A DNA stretch of 64,000 nucleotides, taken from NCBI GenBank assembly GCA_029216955.1, contig JANAVB010004068.1, forward strand, positions 1-64,000. The letters run 5' to 3'. Both the position numbers and the translations under genes were made by a program. The notes under the pieces are model-generated. The model saw only the letters and a program-made list of their open reading frames with translations. It was not told the origin of the DNA and did not search any database. Source of the DNA: Iris pallida (Eukaryota > Streptophyta > Magnoliopsida > Asparagales > Iridaceae). Shown here piece by piece: positions 21,945 through 33,161 of the stretch; within the stretch, counting starts at the first letter, position 1, and the number at the start of each line of letters is the position of its first letter.

Positions 21945-22794
21945 AACTTAGAATTCTCACCATTTATCGGTAATATAAATACAAGCATTCTGGTCATACA
22001 GTAATCGAGATCAGGGCAAGACTAGACTGGTTAGACTCCATCCAATCATTTCACGGCCAAGCAAGAATTACGGCTTGATACTTTAACTAACTAGGGTTGT
22101 CACAAGCCTAATTACTAACAAGATGCAGTGAGATTATTCCACAGCCACAAGCCCTACAGACTATCCAGGTTACCCGGGTTGAAAGATTAGGGTTGAATTC
22201 AGGTGGGTACATCGTCCATGAAACGAATGTACCCTTAGGTAGCTTGAAGGGTGCAACACATGACAGTGTGCTGGAAATGTGCCCTACTCGACGGCAGGCT
22301 ACAGATCCCAAGGCGTGCCCAGGTAACGGGATTGCCTGTAGCTGGGAGATCTCTTTATGACTAGTGTATTAATCTAGTTATTAGCCTTAGTCCATTTCGA
22401 TAGGTACTCCTGACCGTGGTACTCAGGAGTCCCTCCCTAGACATGATGCAAGACAAGACTGGTTTATTTGTACAAGCACAATCGCCCACGGTGTCCAGAT
22501 TAATTATACAGGTCATGTCATGTCAGGTAGCCGTCAACAGCTTATCAAAAAATTATGTCAGGTTTATCATGTCCAGTTTACTGGTCAGGAGTGCGTCCCG
22601 ACGGGCCACTATCAGGTCATGTCAGGTTAGTCATGTCAGGAGTGCACCACTACGGGTCACTGTCATGTCAGGCTCAATTATCATGTCCAAACATATTAAG
22701 TAAATTTGTGATTATCAAGTTCATGGAAAAAGGCATAAGGATATAAAATGGACGTAAAATATCTAATAAAATATCAATACACAGGGCTATAGGA

Positions 22795-23365
22795 GAGCCA
22801 TGCGGCTAAGGCATATGCGGCCAGGAATGATCTCATGCGGCTGGAAGAGAACAACCCATGCGGCTGAATAGGGTCAGGCGCATGCGGCTAAAAAGGGAAG
22901 GGCTTATGCGGTCAAAGGGGTATCAGTCATATACGGCTCGGAGATCCAGTCAGTCATGCGGCTGAGAAAGGCAAGACATATGCGGTCAGGAGGATAGGGA
23001 ACTCATGCTGGCGGGGGATGGGTCCATACGGCTCGCGAGTGTAGTATCATGCTGCTGGGAGTGAAGGGTGCATATGCGGCTGATAATGGACTCAGCCTCA
23101 TGCGGCCAAGGGTGCTGATGCATATGCGGCTTGGAAGCAAGGCTTTATGCGGCCAGACAGGTTACACACCTATGCGGCCAGTATATGAAAGGGTGCATCG
23201 CTCAGTTAGGAGCTCATACGGCCAGGTCAGTTCAAGGGCTCATGCGGCTAGTAAGGAGTACAAGTTCATACGGCCAGGAAAGGCAAGGGCGCATATGCGA
23301 CTAAGTGGGGAAAAGTCCATGCGGCTAGGAGAACACTTGCCGCATGAAATGTTCATGCGGTCAAG
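22795..23365. repeat. Degenerate CATGCGGC array in S
   Basis: About 24 units of YATGCGGCYNRG are spaced roughly 20-30 bp apart, with variants such as ATACGGC and ATGCGGTC. It fills the slot that holds other arrays in G and D. The 164-codon open frame at 23,049-23,543 is produced by this array and is not a gene. Confidence 0.85.
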
Positions 23366-24654
23366 TCAAGTACTGTTCTCCTTCTCCAAACTTCCGAGAA
23401 GAGAACACCAAAAGCCATGGCCACCAAGCTGCATAGAACCTTCATCCGGAGTCCAAATCCGAACTTTCATAGGTCAAAATAGGGTAGAACGAAATTCTCT
23501 ACAATATGGAACCATCAAAACTCAGAAATACAAGATTAAGTAGATCAAAACCCAAAAAATCTGAAAATAATGTAAATATAGATCTACAAGAATCTAGCCA
23601 TGGAAAGTAAAATGCCAAGTTCTAAAGTAAGTTAGAATGCTGTAAGGAAGAGATGAAGCAATAAAATTGGAGTTCCTCCATGAAGCAAGTTGTACTTGCC
23701 TAGACCTCTCTCCCTCTCTCTGGTAGGTAAGAAAGTAATGGTGGAGAAGATGATAAATGAAGAGAGAAAGGAGAAGGGTTAATAAATAGTAGTGGTGGTA
23801 GGTAGGGGGTTCACCCCTTGGTTCATGATGAACCAAGAGCAATTCCAAACCGAACCAAGCCAACCCAAACCAAGAATAAACCAAGCCCAGGGAGGAAATT
23901 AAGCAAGGAAATCATGCAATACAAGAATAAATACGTACACGTATTCCAGAAATACGTAATACGAACCACAGGCATTACAAAAATGCTTCATAGAATGAGT
24001 CAAAGAGATAGAAGCATTCCACTCAACATGATCTATTTTTACAGGCTAATCGCTTTACGCCAGGGTCAAGCCGATGGTTTTACGCCTAAGACAGGCTAAC
24101 CACTTTATGCTGGACAAAGTTGTCGAGTCTTGCATTTAATGCAAAGTCTGACATAAAGATTTAATGATGGCATATACCACAGAATTCGAAGGGATTTGTT
24201 TTACACAGACCAATGTTGTCGTATAGTATGTGGACTGAGCTATTTTAGGCTCACAATATGGCTTCTTTTACGCATGGAGACTGTATGAGTTTTTACGCTC
24301 AAAAGTTGACGTGTGCATAAAGTTTATTTGGGCTACTTTTACGCTCAAGGTTGTTTAACAACCACTTTACGCGAGAAGTCCATATCAGGGCTATTTTACG
24401 CCTAGTCTACTACTTTACGCTCAGAGTATTTTGGGTTATTTTTACGCCCTATTCTTCTTCACCAATTTGGAACATGGTTTGCCTACATGGCTTTCATGCC
24501 ACATATCTCGAAGAATGTGTGTACGTGCATCCTATTCTTATTGAAATGATGGAACACGTGTCAACATATGCAGAGGATGACTTCGGTCATGGGTGGCAGT
24601 TATTAGCGTAAAGACGAAACTTTTGCTGAGTTTTTATGCACAAGAAGCTAAGTC

Positions 24655-24662
24655 TATAATAG
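24655..24662 (+). promoter_or_regulatory. TATA-like box of the B 5' LTR (mutated)
   Basis: The sequence reads TCTATAATAGACTTATTTTTCTC, where the 3' LTR has TCTATAAATAGAC at 48,291-48,298. The 5' copy has lost one A. Transcription of B would start about 30 bp downstream, near the AGACAGAGAGAG stretch. Confidence 0.65.
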
Positions 24663-25033
24663 ACTTATTTTTCTCATATATCAGACAGAGAGAGAGGAGA
24701 GAATTCATAGAGATCAGAGCCCAGAGACTTTGATTTTTTGGAGCATTCTTCTTCAACCTTTTTCCAGAACAGAGTGAAGCAAAGCAGGAAAGCATTCGGC
24801 CTCGCCATCAGTGCCCAAGTGCGTCGATACCTTTCTGGTGACTTAGTTCTTCCAACTGTTCATCTTCTAGCAGTGATCTTCATCATCATCGTATGGCCCA
24901 AGGAATAAAGTGATCATTTACAGATCAGACTTCCATAGCAATACTTTCCAGAATCAAATTTTGTACTTCTTGTACTTTTTCTCGTTTTATTTTCAAAAGT
25001 CAATTTCCAGGTATTTTGTTAAGTGAAACAAAA

Positions 25034-25690
25034 ATGGCGACTCTGCTGGGGACGACCTTCTCCTCTGACGAGGAGGCAATTGCTCAATATGATGATGTGT
25101 CGATTGGATCGACAAAGAAGACTCTGGTTGTACACTTCGGCCAGACTGCTTATGAAGAGATGCTCCGAACTGGGGGTGGTTCTCGCTGCTCCAATGTTCA
25201 AAAATCTCGCAAAGCACGAAAAGTTTGGATTCCTAAATCCAAAATAGCTTCTGATCTCTCTTGCTTCTGATGGCAAGGGAATTCTTCCCACTCCTGTCGT
25301 AGGGGCTCCCGTTCGTAATGAGGCAGTCCTTACTTCAGCGTTGCACTCTAAGTGTGGCAATTTATCTTCCGTCTGTGACGGTGAATAATCAGGTTTCACG
25401 CCCACTGCGTAAGAACCAAGTTTTACGCCCGGCGTAAAATAATATTTTACGCCCAGTGGGTAAAAACCAAATTTTACGCTCAGTGCATAAGAACGAGTCT
25501 CCCATTTGTAATGAGGCAGACTCTAATGCTTGTGCTTCTAAGTGTAAAAATAAGTCTCCCGTCTGTGACGTGGTAGACACACAAAAATTACGCTCTTCGC
25601 GTAAAAGAAAATCTCCCGTCTGTGACGTAGATAATCAATTTTTACGCTCTACGCGTAAAGGTAAGTCTCCTGTCTGTGACAGTGTATAAA
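25034..25690 (+). pseudogene. Upstream ORF of B (ORF1), broken
   Basis: An ATG at 25,034 opens into the primer site (MATLLGTTFSSDEEAIAQYD) and runs to 25,270. The reading then shifts frame (ASDGKGILPTPVVGAPVRNE) and later gives a Lys/Cys-rich repeat region in which KSPVCD recurs three times with LRSSRK/LRSTRK between copies (25,560-25,680). Ogre-type elements carry an ORF of unknown function between the 5' LTR and gag, and this is in the same place. No known domain is seen. The DNA of the repeats overlaps the TTTACGC motif cluster, so coding may be incidental there. Confidence 0.5.
25035..25052 (+). promoter_or_regulatory. Primer binding site of B
   Basis: TGGCGACTCTGCTGGGGA begins four bases after the LTR. 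An 18-nt site starting TGG next to the LTR is the classic complement of a tRNA 3' end. The sequence resembles sites assigned to tRNA-Arg in Tat/Ogre elements; that tRNA assignment is from memory and not checked here. Confidence 0.75.
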
Positions 25691-26017
25691 AGTCGCAACG
25701 ATGTTTTTACATCTAATGTGAATGTACCTAAATGCATACAGCGTAAAAATGTGTTGGTAAAGCTTCAGTTCTACACCAACAACCTTCTTATACTGCTCTA
25801 CGCAAAGTACCAAACCTACAAATCACACGCAATGAAAATGGAGTCCTTCGTGCTAAAAATCTCAAGATTTGTGTACACAACTCCAAACGCGTAAAAATGT
25901 ACAGTTTGGTTCTGCGAATGCAGCCAGTAATCTTTTTTATACACAAGGGACTAAACGTTTTGCTACTCCAAATGTAATAAAAAGACTACTCCTTCTACTC
26001 CTTCTGATTTACATGAA

Positions 26018-27346
26018 GTGCTAATGCAAAAGCGTAAGAACAGACAATCTCCTGTGATATTCCTCCAAGAAAAACACCATTGTGAGTGTCACCAGATTGT
26101 GATCAAATGTTGTTGTTCGGCTTCCAAACGGTCAGTTTTTGATCGATTGAATTTTAATGCGCCCCAACAACAAGCTGATGAGTTGTCATATGCATCAGTC
26201 AATATGGCATCTCACACCAACAGAGGACGACGTCCTAGACGGAACACGTCCCAAACCCCAGGTCAACAACAATTCAACAGACTTCTTGATTCTTTTGAAG
26301 GAGTATATCAGAACTCGATCAAGAAGACAAAGACAATTACAGACTTCTGATTCTGAAGCTGGGGGTACTCAATCTCTTGAGTCCGAAACTGATAGTGTCG
26401 ATTCATACTTCTATACTAATCCCTCTGTATCTTCAAAGAGGGTGAATCTTACGCTATTGGAGATGAACCAGAGACGTCATCTGTTAATACGGAACAACTT
26501 CTCACTGCCGTTGAGCAATCATTGAAAGACATGCTTAACATGATGCAAAGCATGCACCAAATAATAACGTCTCAGCAAACTGCTCAACCGGCAATTGTAA
26601 CACCGGTACAGGCAGCAACACCAACTCAAGATAGCCAAGGGGTTGACATACCTTTGAATATCCAAGAGCCTGCTGTTAACCAAAATTCTGCATCTCCAGA
26701 TCCCATCATTCCAAATGATGTACCATCTCCGGTAGGGGTTACGGTACAACCAACAACTTTTCAATCAAATGTGCTTCCGCAAACCAGCAAAGCCATTCAA
26801 GCAGTGCATGAACTCAAAGCACAGTTTGAAGTTTTGAAGCAAAAGGATCAACTCCAGAGGTTAGGGATTAAGCAACCTTATCCTCCTCATTGGAATGATG
26901 TACCCTTTCCACCGAAATTCAAGCCACAGTCAATGGTATTGTTTGATGGAAAGGCTTCTCCTAGTCAGTATATCAATTACTTTGATATTATGACGGTACA
27001 TTTGCAGAAAAATGATGCTCTTCTCACTCGAGTATTCATTGGGTGCTTGACGGGTTTAGCTTACGACTGGTATCGTAGTTTACCTGACAATTGCATTTCG
27101 TCCTTTGATGAGTTTAAGGCAATGTTTCTCTCCCGTTTTTATGAAGGAGGTATGGACATGAACGTGTCCTCCTTAATAAAAATCAAGCAAAAGAAGAAAG
27201 AAGATACTCGGACGTTCATTGAACGTTTCCGACAGGCGACTCTAAAGATGCCCCCTGGTATGCCAGATTCAGCACTGATTGATACATGTAAGATGAATCT
27301 GCGACCATCTATTGCTGTCTTCACAGGTTTCCAATTCACAGATTAG
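26018..27346 (+). pseudogene. gag of element B
   Basis: The best-kept part (about 26,531-27,346) has a Gln-rich start, then a retrotransposon gag domain: FDGKASPSQYINYFD, FIGCLTGLAYDWYRSLP, FDEFKAMFLSRFYEGG, EDTRTFIERFRQATLKMP. A stop at 27,344 falls just after GFQFTD, within what should continue. Upstream segments (26,018-26,525) give NRGRRPRRNTSQTPGQQ and an Asp/Ser-rich stretch in other frames, interrupted by at least two frameshifts. Gag would build the particle. Confidence 0.85.
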
Positions 27347-27981
27347 GCTTCGTTTATCATAGCAGCAGTTTCTGCCGAGACCAATGGTAGGTTGGCTCGT
27401 GAACATGGGATGATTTTCGCTTCTGAGGATAAAGGAAAGAAAGGTAATCCTGGTAATAATTCTGGCAATCGTAATGCAAAGGAAAATACACTCTTATGGT
27501 CAATCTTTCCAAAAGCAAAACGATACCGAATAATCAGGAATCTTTCAGGCCAAAAGAAGAACACTCTTTTGACGAAAGTGATATCCCAGGGATATTCCAA
27601 TGTCTGGTGAAGAGTGGCAAACTCCAGATTTCGAAGCCAAAGAGGCCTAATGAGGTGAATCTGACTGACAATCCCAAATATTGTATCTATCACAGATACA
27701 TAAATCATCCCACCAGGGCTTGCTATATCCTAAAGAAGAAAATCCAAGAATTGATTAATGCCAATGCCATCTCTTTAACCAATGATGACCATACGGTTAC
27801 AACCAATATGGTTTCTCTTCAATTTGGAGATTTTCCTCCACAACAAGTACCAGATGGAATTGTCCCAATTCCGAAGGCGACGATGAAGATTGTGAATATT
27901 CCGCCTGCTAGGGAGGAAAATGAAGGATTGTTGCCTCTTATATTAAAGAATGGTAAAATTATGTGGTACATCCTGACTTAG
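27347..27981 (+). pseudogene. B gag C-terminus / linker with C2HC-like finger
   Basis: After the stop the reading continues as AAVSAETNGRLAREHG and GMIFASEDKGKKGNPGN, then in the frame from 27,496 FQCLVKSGKLQ and KYCIYHRYINHPTRACYILK followed by KIQELINANAISL. The C-X2-H ... H-X4-C spacing is that of the short finger found after gag in Tat-type elements. The frame ends at 27,981. Confidence 0.7.
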
Positions 27982-28810
27982 TACCTGAAATGGAAGATAA
28001 AGGTAAAACTTCAAAATCCAAGAAAGGTAAGAAAGTCAAAACCTGCAACATGATTTCTCATGTTATTCCAGATCCTGATGATTTGGATCATCTATGGGAT
28101 GGCATTCCTTTGGAAGATAGACTGAGAGGATTGAACAAATATCCTCCAAGTCTGGCTCCTCCTTCCAAGCTCAAGCTTACTCATCAGCAGTGGCTAGCCA
28201 TGAATAGTGTTCCCTTATACAGGGAACAATAAGTCTTCGCTGCTTATGAAAAAGCCCCTATTGGGATTTTTTCTTGTATCCCGAATCCTTCTCCTCCCGT
28301 AGCTACAGAGAACTCTATTCCTCATTCTCCTGTAGTTACAGAGATCTCTTCTTTTGTGGAACCACCTGTTGAAAGTCCACTGCCTACTCACTTGTACAGT
28401 CAGCAATCTGTCCTTCTCATGAAGAAGATGGGTTATGATTTTCAAAAGACAGAAGGATTGAATTGTGATAAAGGAATACGACTTCCTTTACAAATTCAAA
28501 GTCAAAAATCTACTGTTGGGTTGGGTTCTGAGGTTCTTCATAACGATCCTTATAAGAAGAAGGCTAAGGCAAGGAAGATTAAATCCTGCAATATGGGACT
28601 TTCTTCTTCTGATTCTGAAGAAGAAACTTTTGCTGGTACAAGATCTGGGAAAGAGTACCACAAGATTATGAGGGATCCTCCAAAGAAGCTGAGAATGTTG
28701 AAACACCATCAACTCAACCGTCTCTTGCTCCTGTTGTGGTTGAAAAGGGGAAACAGAAAGCGGTACGCTTCGACGTCACGTTGAAGTCTACTTCCAGTCA
28801 GGGGTGGTGA
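27982..28810 (+). pseudogene. B linker with first G-patch-like segment
   Basis: The region gives DHLWDGIPLEDRLRGLNKYP, then QSVLLMKKMGYDFQKTEGLN and GIRLPLQIQSQKSTVGLGSE (about 28,403-28,535). Gly and aromatic positions fit a G-patch. A Lys/Ser/Glu-rich stretch and TRSGKEYHK follow; the latter resembles sequence before the protease in Tat elements. The frame ends at 28,784. The role is probably RNA binding, inferred from the G-patch only. Confidence 0.6.
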
Positions 28811-29029
28811 TGAAACCCTATAAATTTGATATTCTAGCCCAGTTAGCTAATACTCCGGCTAGATTATCTATCTTCGAGTTGTTCGCCTTTCTAAAGAAAG
28901 TTGCGAAACTTTGAGTGAAGCTTTGCTGCAAGCTGATTCCTGCTTAGCTCAACTTAAGACTCCTGACAATATACCAGTGTCATGCCCACAATGTCATAGT
29001 GTGATGGAAGCAATTCCCAACATCACTTT

Positions 29030-29590
29030 TACACAAAAGATATGTTGTTGAAGCATAACAAGCATGACAGGCCTTTGTGCTATACTGGGTATATTGAATC
29101 CATTGAAGTTGACAGAATTTACATTGATCCTGGGTCTTCCATTAGCATAATTCTTCAAAGTATGCTAAGACCATTGAGGATTCCTACTAGTGATCTGACT
29201 TAGACTAGTACTACGATAGTTGGTTTCAACTCTGGAAAGAGCAAACCACTGGGAAAGATTCGTTTGAAGATTCAGATTGGTGATCTTCGAACTATGGCAA
29301 CATTCTATGTTATTAATTCAGACGTATCCTAACATCCTTTCTTGGAAGACCATGGTTACATGAGCATAACATCGTGCCTTCAACTCTCCACCAATGCTTC
29401 AAGTACGTGGATTCCCAAGGGGTTGTAAAGACTGAGTTTGCTGATATCAATCCTTTCAAGGGTGTTGAAGCCTATTTTTCTGATTCAAGGCTCTACAAAC
29501 AAGAACATGTAAAGGAAATATCAGACATAGTTGAAGATCGATCATTTGCCGAAGATCAGTCTATTAACGAAGATCCGCCAAAAGAGTAAC
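29030..29590 (+). pseudogene. Aspartic protease of B
   Basis: The reading gives RPLCYTGYIESIEVDRIYID then PGSSISII, so the active site reads Asp-Pro-Gly-Ser where active Tat proteases have Asp-Gly/Thr-Gly. It continues with TTIVGFNSGKSKPLGKIRLK, ATFYVINSDVS, a frameshift in the LLGRPW region and then PSTLHQCFKYVDSQG (29,374 on). Three breaks are visible: TAG near 29,200, a TAA near 29,330 and the frameshift. The lineage is clear and the copy inactive. Confidence 0.78.
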
Positions 29591-29592
29591 CT

Positions 29593-29784
29593 TTGAATAT
29601 CAAAGTCAAAGGGCGAATCCAACCCCAACCTGTCAACAATCAACCTTTGATGATCAAGGTTAAAGGAAGAACTCAAGCTTCATCTGAGGAATCAGTGAAT
29701 GTTCCTGCTAAAAGCCAAGTTCAACCGCTTGTGATTAAGGTCAAAGGGCGTACTTTCGTACGAATGATCCAGAACCTCCATTGA
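29593..29784 (+). repeat. IKVKGR peptide repeat in B pol
   Basis: Three copies of [N/M/V]IKVKGR[I/T] occur at about 29,597, 29,659 and 29,731 with Gln/Pro/Ser-rich spacers (IQPQPVNNQP, TQASSEESVNVPAKSQVQP). They follow the protease by a single stop. The basic motif between protease and RT is not a domain I recognise. Confidence 0.65.
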
Positions 29785-30413
29785 TTGTCAATCTTGGCAA
29801 ATCTACGTAGAGACGGATGATAGTCCACTAGTGATTAATCCGAAGCGTAGCAGTCAAATTATAAATAATGTAAATATTAATCATTCTGTACTTTTTGATA
29901 TCAATGAAGATTTCCTTTTCGAGTATGGCTGTCAAGTTTATTGAAAGAATGACTTTATCTGCTGATAATCAAAGTCATCAATATAAAGACTACATAGAAC
30001 CAGAAGAAACTTTATAAATTAACTATAAGAAAAATTCCTTTCCTCTTCAGGTTGATGTTGGACCTTATGCTCAAAAGTTCTTAACATATTCTCCCTATCT
30101 TCTTCCTGTAGTTGCTCCATCGCAAGCTTGTGTAACTTATAGACGTCATGAAGAATCTTATTTCGTGGTTCCGTCTGATAAGAAAAATAAGCGTCAAATT
30201 GTGTTTGGCCTGGCTAGAAATATCCCTGTTGCTCAGACAAATAATTTGAGAGATAAAGATAAAGAAATCCGAATTGACAGATATAGTCAACAATCTCTCA
30301 AGATTATCCAGAATATGAGATATGATTTGAAGACTATGCAAGGTCTTAATCAAGGCAAGGGTAGATGATTACCATTAAGTGGTGATCTGTTTTACCAGAA
30401 ATCTCGTCATGGG
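29785..30413 (+). pseudogene. B linker with second G-patch-like segment
   Basis: The first 250 bp are stop-rich and not recognisable. From about 30,165 the reading is VPSDKKNKRQIVFGLARN, then IIQNMRYDLKTMQGLNQGKG, a stop at 30,366, and PLSGDLFYQKSRHGLGYDPS, which runs into the next frame. GLN-GKG and KSRHGLGYDP match the first segment at 28,403-28,535, so B has two related G-patch-like segments around its protease. Confidence 0.55.
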
Positions 30414-31963
30414 TTGGGATATGATCCGTCCCATATGTTTAATGATGATATTCAAGAAGAATTCCTTCTAGCTCTTCACAATCATCAGATTCGGAAGAAA
30501 TCCAATTCATCGAATCCGATATATCTCATTCCTCGTGTGTTAAAAGAGGTTTATGATGAATCTGAACAAATATTCTCAGTAACATGGTTTAAACTGATGG
30601 TGAATGTGAACCATTTGAGAATGATCCTTGGGCTCGACAGATGGACACTCAATGAGAACTTCATTTTGAACAACGACACCACCTACAGAGGACGAGATGT
30701 CCAGATTGATGTTGGAGATAGAATTACGCCCAAACCAATATTCATCAGTAAAAACCTTTTCGAAGATGAAAAGGAAGAGTTGATAAAACTGATCAAAGAA
30801 TATATTGACATCTTTGCATGGAGTTATGAGGATATGCCGGGTTTAGATCCTAAAGTTGCTACTCATAAACTCAATATTCTTCCTAATGCTAAGCCTGTAA
30901 AACAACATCAACGACATTTTAGACCAGATATGATGGATGCAATTGAAGCAGAGGTCAAAAAGTTGATTACATTGTGGCTTTGTTCGTGAGAGCAACACCC
31001 GGATTGGGTTGCCAACATTGTTCCTGTTATGAAGAAGAACGAAAAAGTTCGAGTTTGTATAGATTTTCGAGATCTTAATGCAGCCTGTCCAAAAGACAAA
31101 TTTCCACTTCCAATTACTGATGTCATGATAGACAATACATGCGGTTTTGAACGCATGTTTTTCATGGACGAATTCTCAGGATATATCAAATTAAGATGCA
31201 TCCAAAAGATGAGAAGCATACTGCTTTTCGTATACCCCTTGGGGTTTACTGCTATACAGTGATGTCGTTTGGTCTTAAAATGCCGGTGCCACGTATCAAC
31301 GGGCTATGAGCAACATCTTTCAAGAACATCTACGAAAAATAGTAGAATGTTATGTAGATGACATTGCTGTTAAGAGTCGATCAAAAGTTTATCATTCAAG
31401 ACTTGAAGACAGTATTTGAACTAATGCGCCAACATCAATTGAAAATGAACCCTACTAAGTCTTTCTTAGGGTTTCCAGTGGCAAGTTTTTAGGATTTGTC
31501 ATTATTTCTCAGGGTATCCATGTTGATCCTTATAAGGTTAAAGCAATTCTTGAAATGCGTCTTCCACGCAATTTAAAAGAACTCCGTGGCTTTCAAGGTC
31601 GCATTGCTTATATCAGGAGATTTATATCTAATCTCTGGAAGATGCCAACCTTTCTCCCGTCTATTAAAAAAGGGTGTATCAATTATTTGGGATGAAGCGT
31701 GTCAGAAAGCCTTCAATGATATCAAGCAATACCTTACAAACCCACCTGTTCTGGTACCTCCAGTGGTAGGAAGACCATTTTTGCTATATGTTCAAGCCTT
31801 GGATCATTCACTTGGTGCTCTTCTTACACAAAAAAGTGATATAGGGCATGAACAAGCGATTTATTATCTTAGCCGAATGATGGTCGGAGCATAACACAGG
31901 TATACTCCTGTAGAGAAGGAATGTCTGGCCTTGGTTTTTGCTGTCCAAAAGATAAGACATTAT
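30414..31963 (+). pseudogene. B reverse transcriptase and first RNase H, interrupted by A
   Basis: The pre-RT segment IKEYIDIFAWSYEDMPGLDP, typical of Tat elements, is at about 30,795-30,855. Then come VPVMKKNEKVRVCIDFRDLN, MDEFSGYIK, MSFGLK-type sequence and CYVDDIAV (YVDD at 31,351-31,362). LGFVIISQGIHVDPYKVKAI and LRGFQGRIAYIRRF lead to the RNase H start (CQKAFNDIKQYL, PFLLYVQALDHSLGALLTQK, YYLSRMMVGA) and VEKECLALVFAVQKIRHYV. Element A enters at 31,969. Frameshifts near 30,985, 31,200-31,290 and 31,600 break it. Confidence 0.9.
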
Positions 31964-32555
31964 GTGACTGTCACGACCCGCACCCTAGAGTTAGGGCACG
32001 AGAAGTGGGTACGTCCAGCCCACGCCGCAGTGTCGGCGGTAGAACGCTGTCCTAGGTCTCATGCATCTAACATATAAGGCTAAACAGTTTATACTCCCCG
32101 AATGGGGTGACATAGTAGATACAGACTTAATCACATCTAAGGTAGAGCATGATAAGGATAGATAAAACATGAAATCTAAAAGAGGTACAACAGAGAAAAA
32201 TCTAAGTGTCTAAGATACACAAATCCAAAATACATCTCAAATCTCCAAACTCAGATAAGTAATCCATAAAGTAAATACAACTCCAGACAATTGAAAATAG
32301 CTAACTAAACAACCTCTAATGTGTCTCCTCTAGGCTAGCAGCAGTCTCCAAGCTATCTGTAAAATTTATCAACGGTCCAGTCAGGACAGGCGCGACAGTA
32401 CATCTCAACAATATCATAACAGGTTAGGAAATATAAATAGCTAGAGAGTAAGATACAGGATCTGAAGAAATAACATGATGAAAAGAGAGAGACTGTAAGT
32501 AAATAGCTATACTATATAGATAACTATCAGTGACTAGTGATTCAGAGCACAAGAT

Positions 32556-32637
32556 GGTTATGTAAACGGCACGATGTTGTACACGAGTAATCTACAGAGG
32601 TTGTACATGAGTAATCTACTGGATTGATTACATAACC
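32556..32637. other. Stem-loop in the A LTR with duplicated loop
   Basis: GGTTATGTAA (32,556-32,565) pairs perfectly with TTACATAACC (32,628-32,637). The 62-nt loop holds two copies of TTGTACAYGAGTAATCTAC. The other LTR has it at 39,589-39,670 with one change that gives a G-U pair in the sense RNA. Confidence 0.65.
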
Positions 32638-33111
32638 ACTTCTACTCCCCCACCCCAATCAATACACAAGGATCTAGATATGATATTATTGCACACGAAG
32701 TATAGTCGCACACAGATCATGTGAATATATGAATATACATGATTTCACACGATTTGTACACGAATGTCATGAATACAAGAAGTACACGATGCTCACGATA
32801 AGTACACGAACACGAATACCCGATGTATCTGCTAAGGGGATAACATCGCACAACAAGATCCATATAGTACTAATCCGTGTTTCCAACGTGTCAGCATCAT
32901 GTAAAGTAATCTAAAGCAGGAAATAGTCCTAAACAAGATATAAAATGATCAGAAAATGTACTCGCCTGGTGTCTGAATGTCCAAAGTAAATATACTGTCC
33001 GAGGAGAGGTGTCTGGCTCCTAATCAGAACAGCATAAGTCACAACATGTCCAGAAGGGTAATATAAAGCACTACAATGCATTCTATATGAATCTAGTTCA
33101 AACTAGGCCAA

Positions 33112-33161
33112 AGTCAACCCTTGGTCAACTCTGGTCAACTGCACTAGTCAAACTAGGTCAA
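33112..33161 (-). promoter_or_regulatory. Cluster of W-box-type TTGACY motifs in the A LTR
   Basis: Five TTGACC/TTGACT motifs on the - (sense) strand lie within 50 bp (33,112, 33,123, 33,133, 33,146, 33,156). The other LTR has six (40,135-40,199). TTGACY is the known core bound by plant WRKY factors. Whether the cluster drives transcription is not shown by sequence alone. Confidence 0.45.

Larger units (their letters stand above)
21195..23979 (-). mobile_element. Solo LTR S (D/G family)
   Basis: On the - strand it begins TGTAATGCCTGTGG at 23,979 and ends GGGGCGTGACA at 21,195, the same ends as the LTRs of D. No internal region or second LTR accompanies it, and the 5-bp flanks AAAGT (21,190-21,194) and AAAAT (23,980-23,984) are a target duplication with one change. 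The empty site is seen in the 3' LTR of B (GCGTAAAAAGTGCTTC at 47,607). At 2,785 bp it is longer than either D LTR and retains segments deleted from each. Recombination between the LTRs of a full element is the usual origin. Confidence 0.93.
21177..25030 (+). mobile_element. 5' LTR of B, split by solo LTR S
   Basis: Only the first 18 bases (21,177-21,194) precede S; the rest is 23,985-25,030. Rejoined it matches the 1,048-bp 3' LTR (47,600-48,647), with about 4 percent differences in the roughly 300 bp I compared by eye. It carries 9 forward and 2 reverse copies of TTTACGC, all but the two reverse copies between 24,054 and 24,447, upstream of the TATA-like box. The last part is the start of the transcript. 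Confidence 0.92.

Noticed and set aside
23049..23543. 164-codon frame in solo LTR S
   Set aside because: It runs through the degenerate CATGCGGC array and lies antisense to the LTR.
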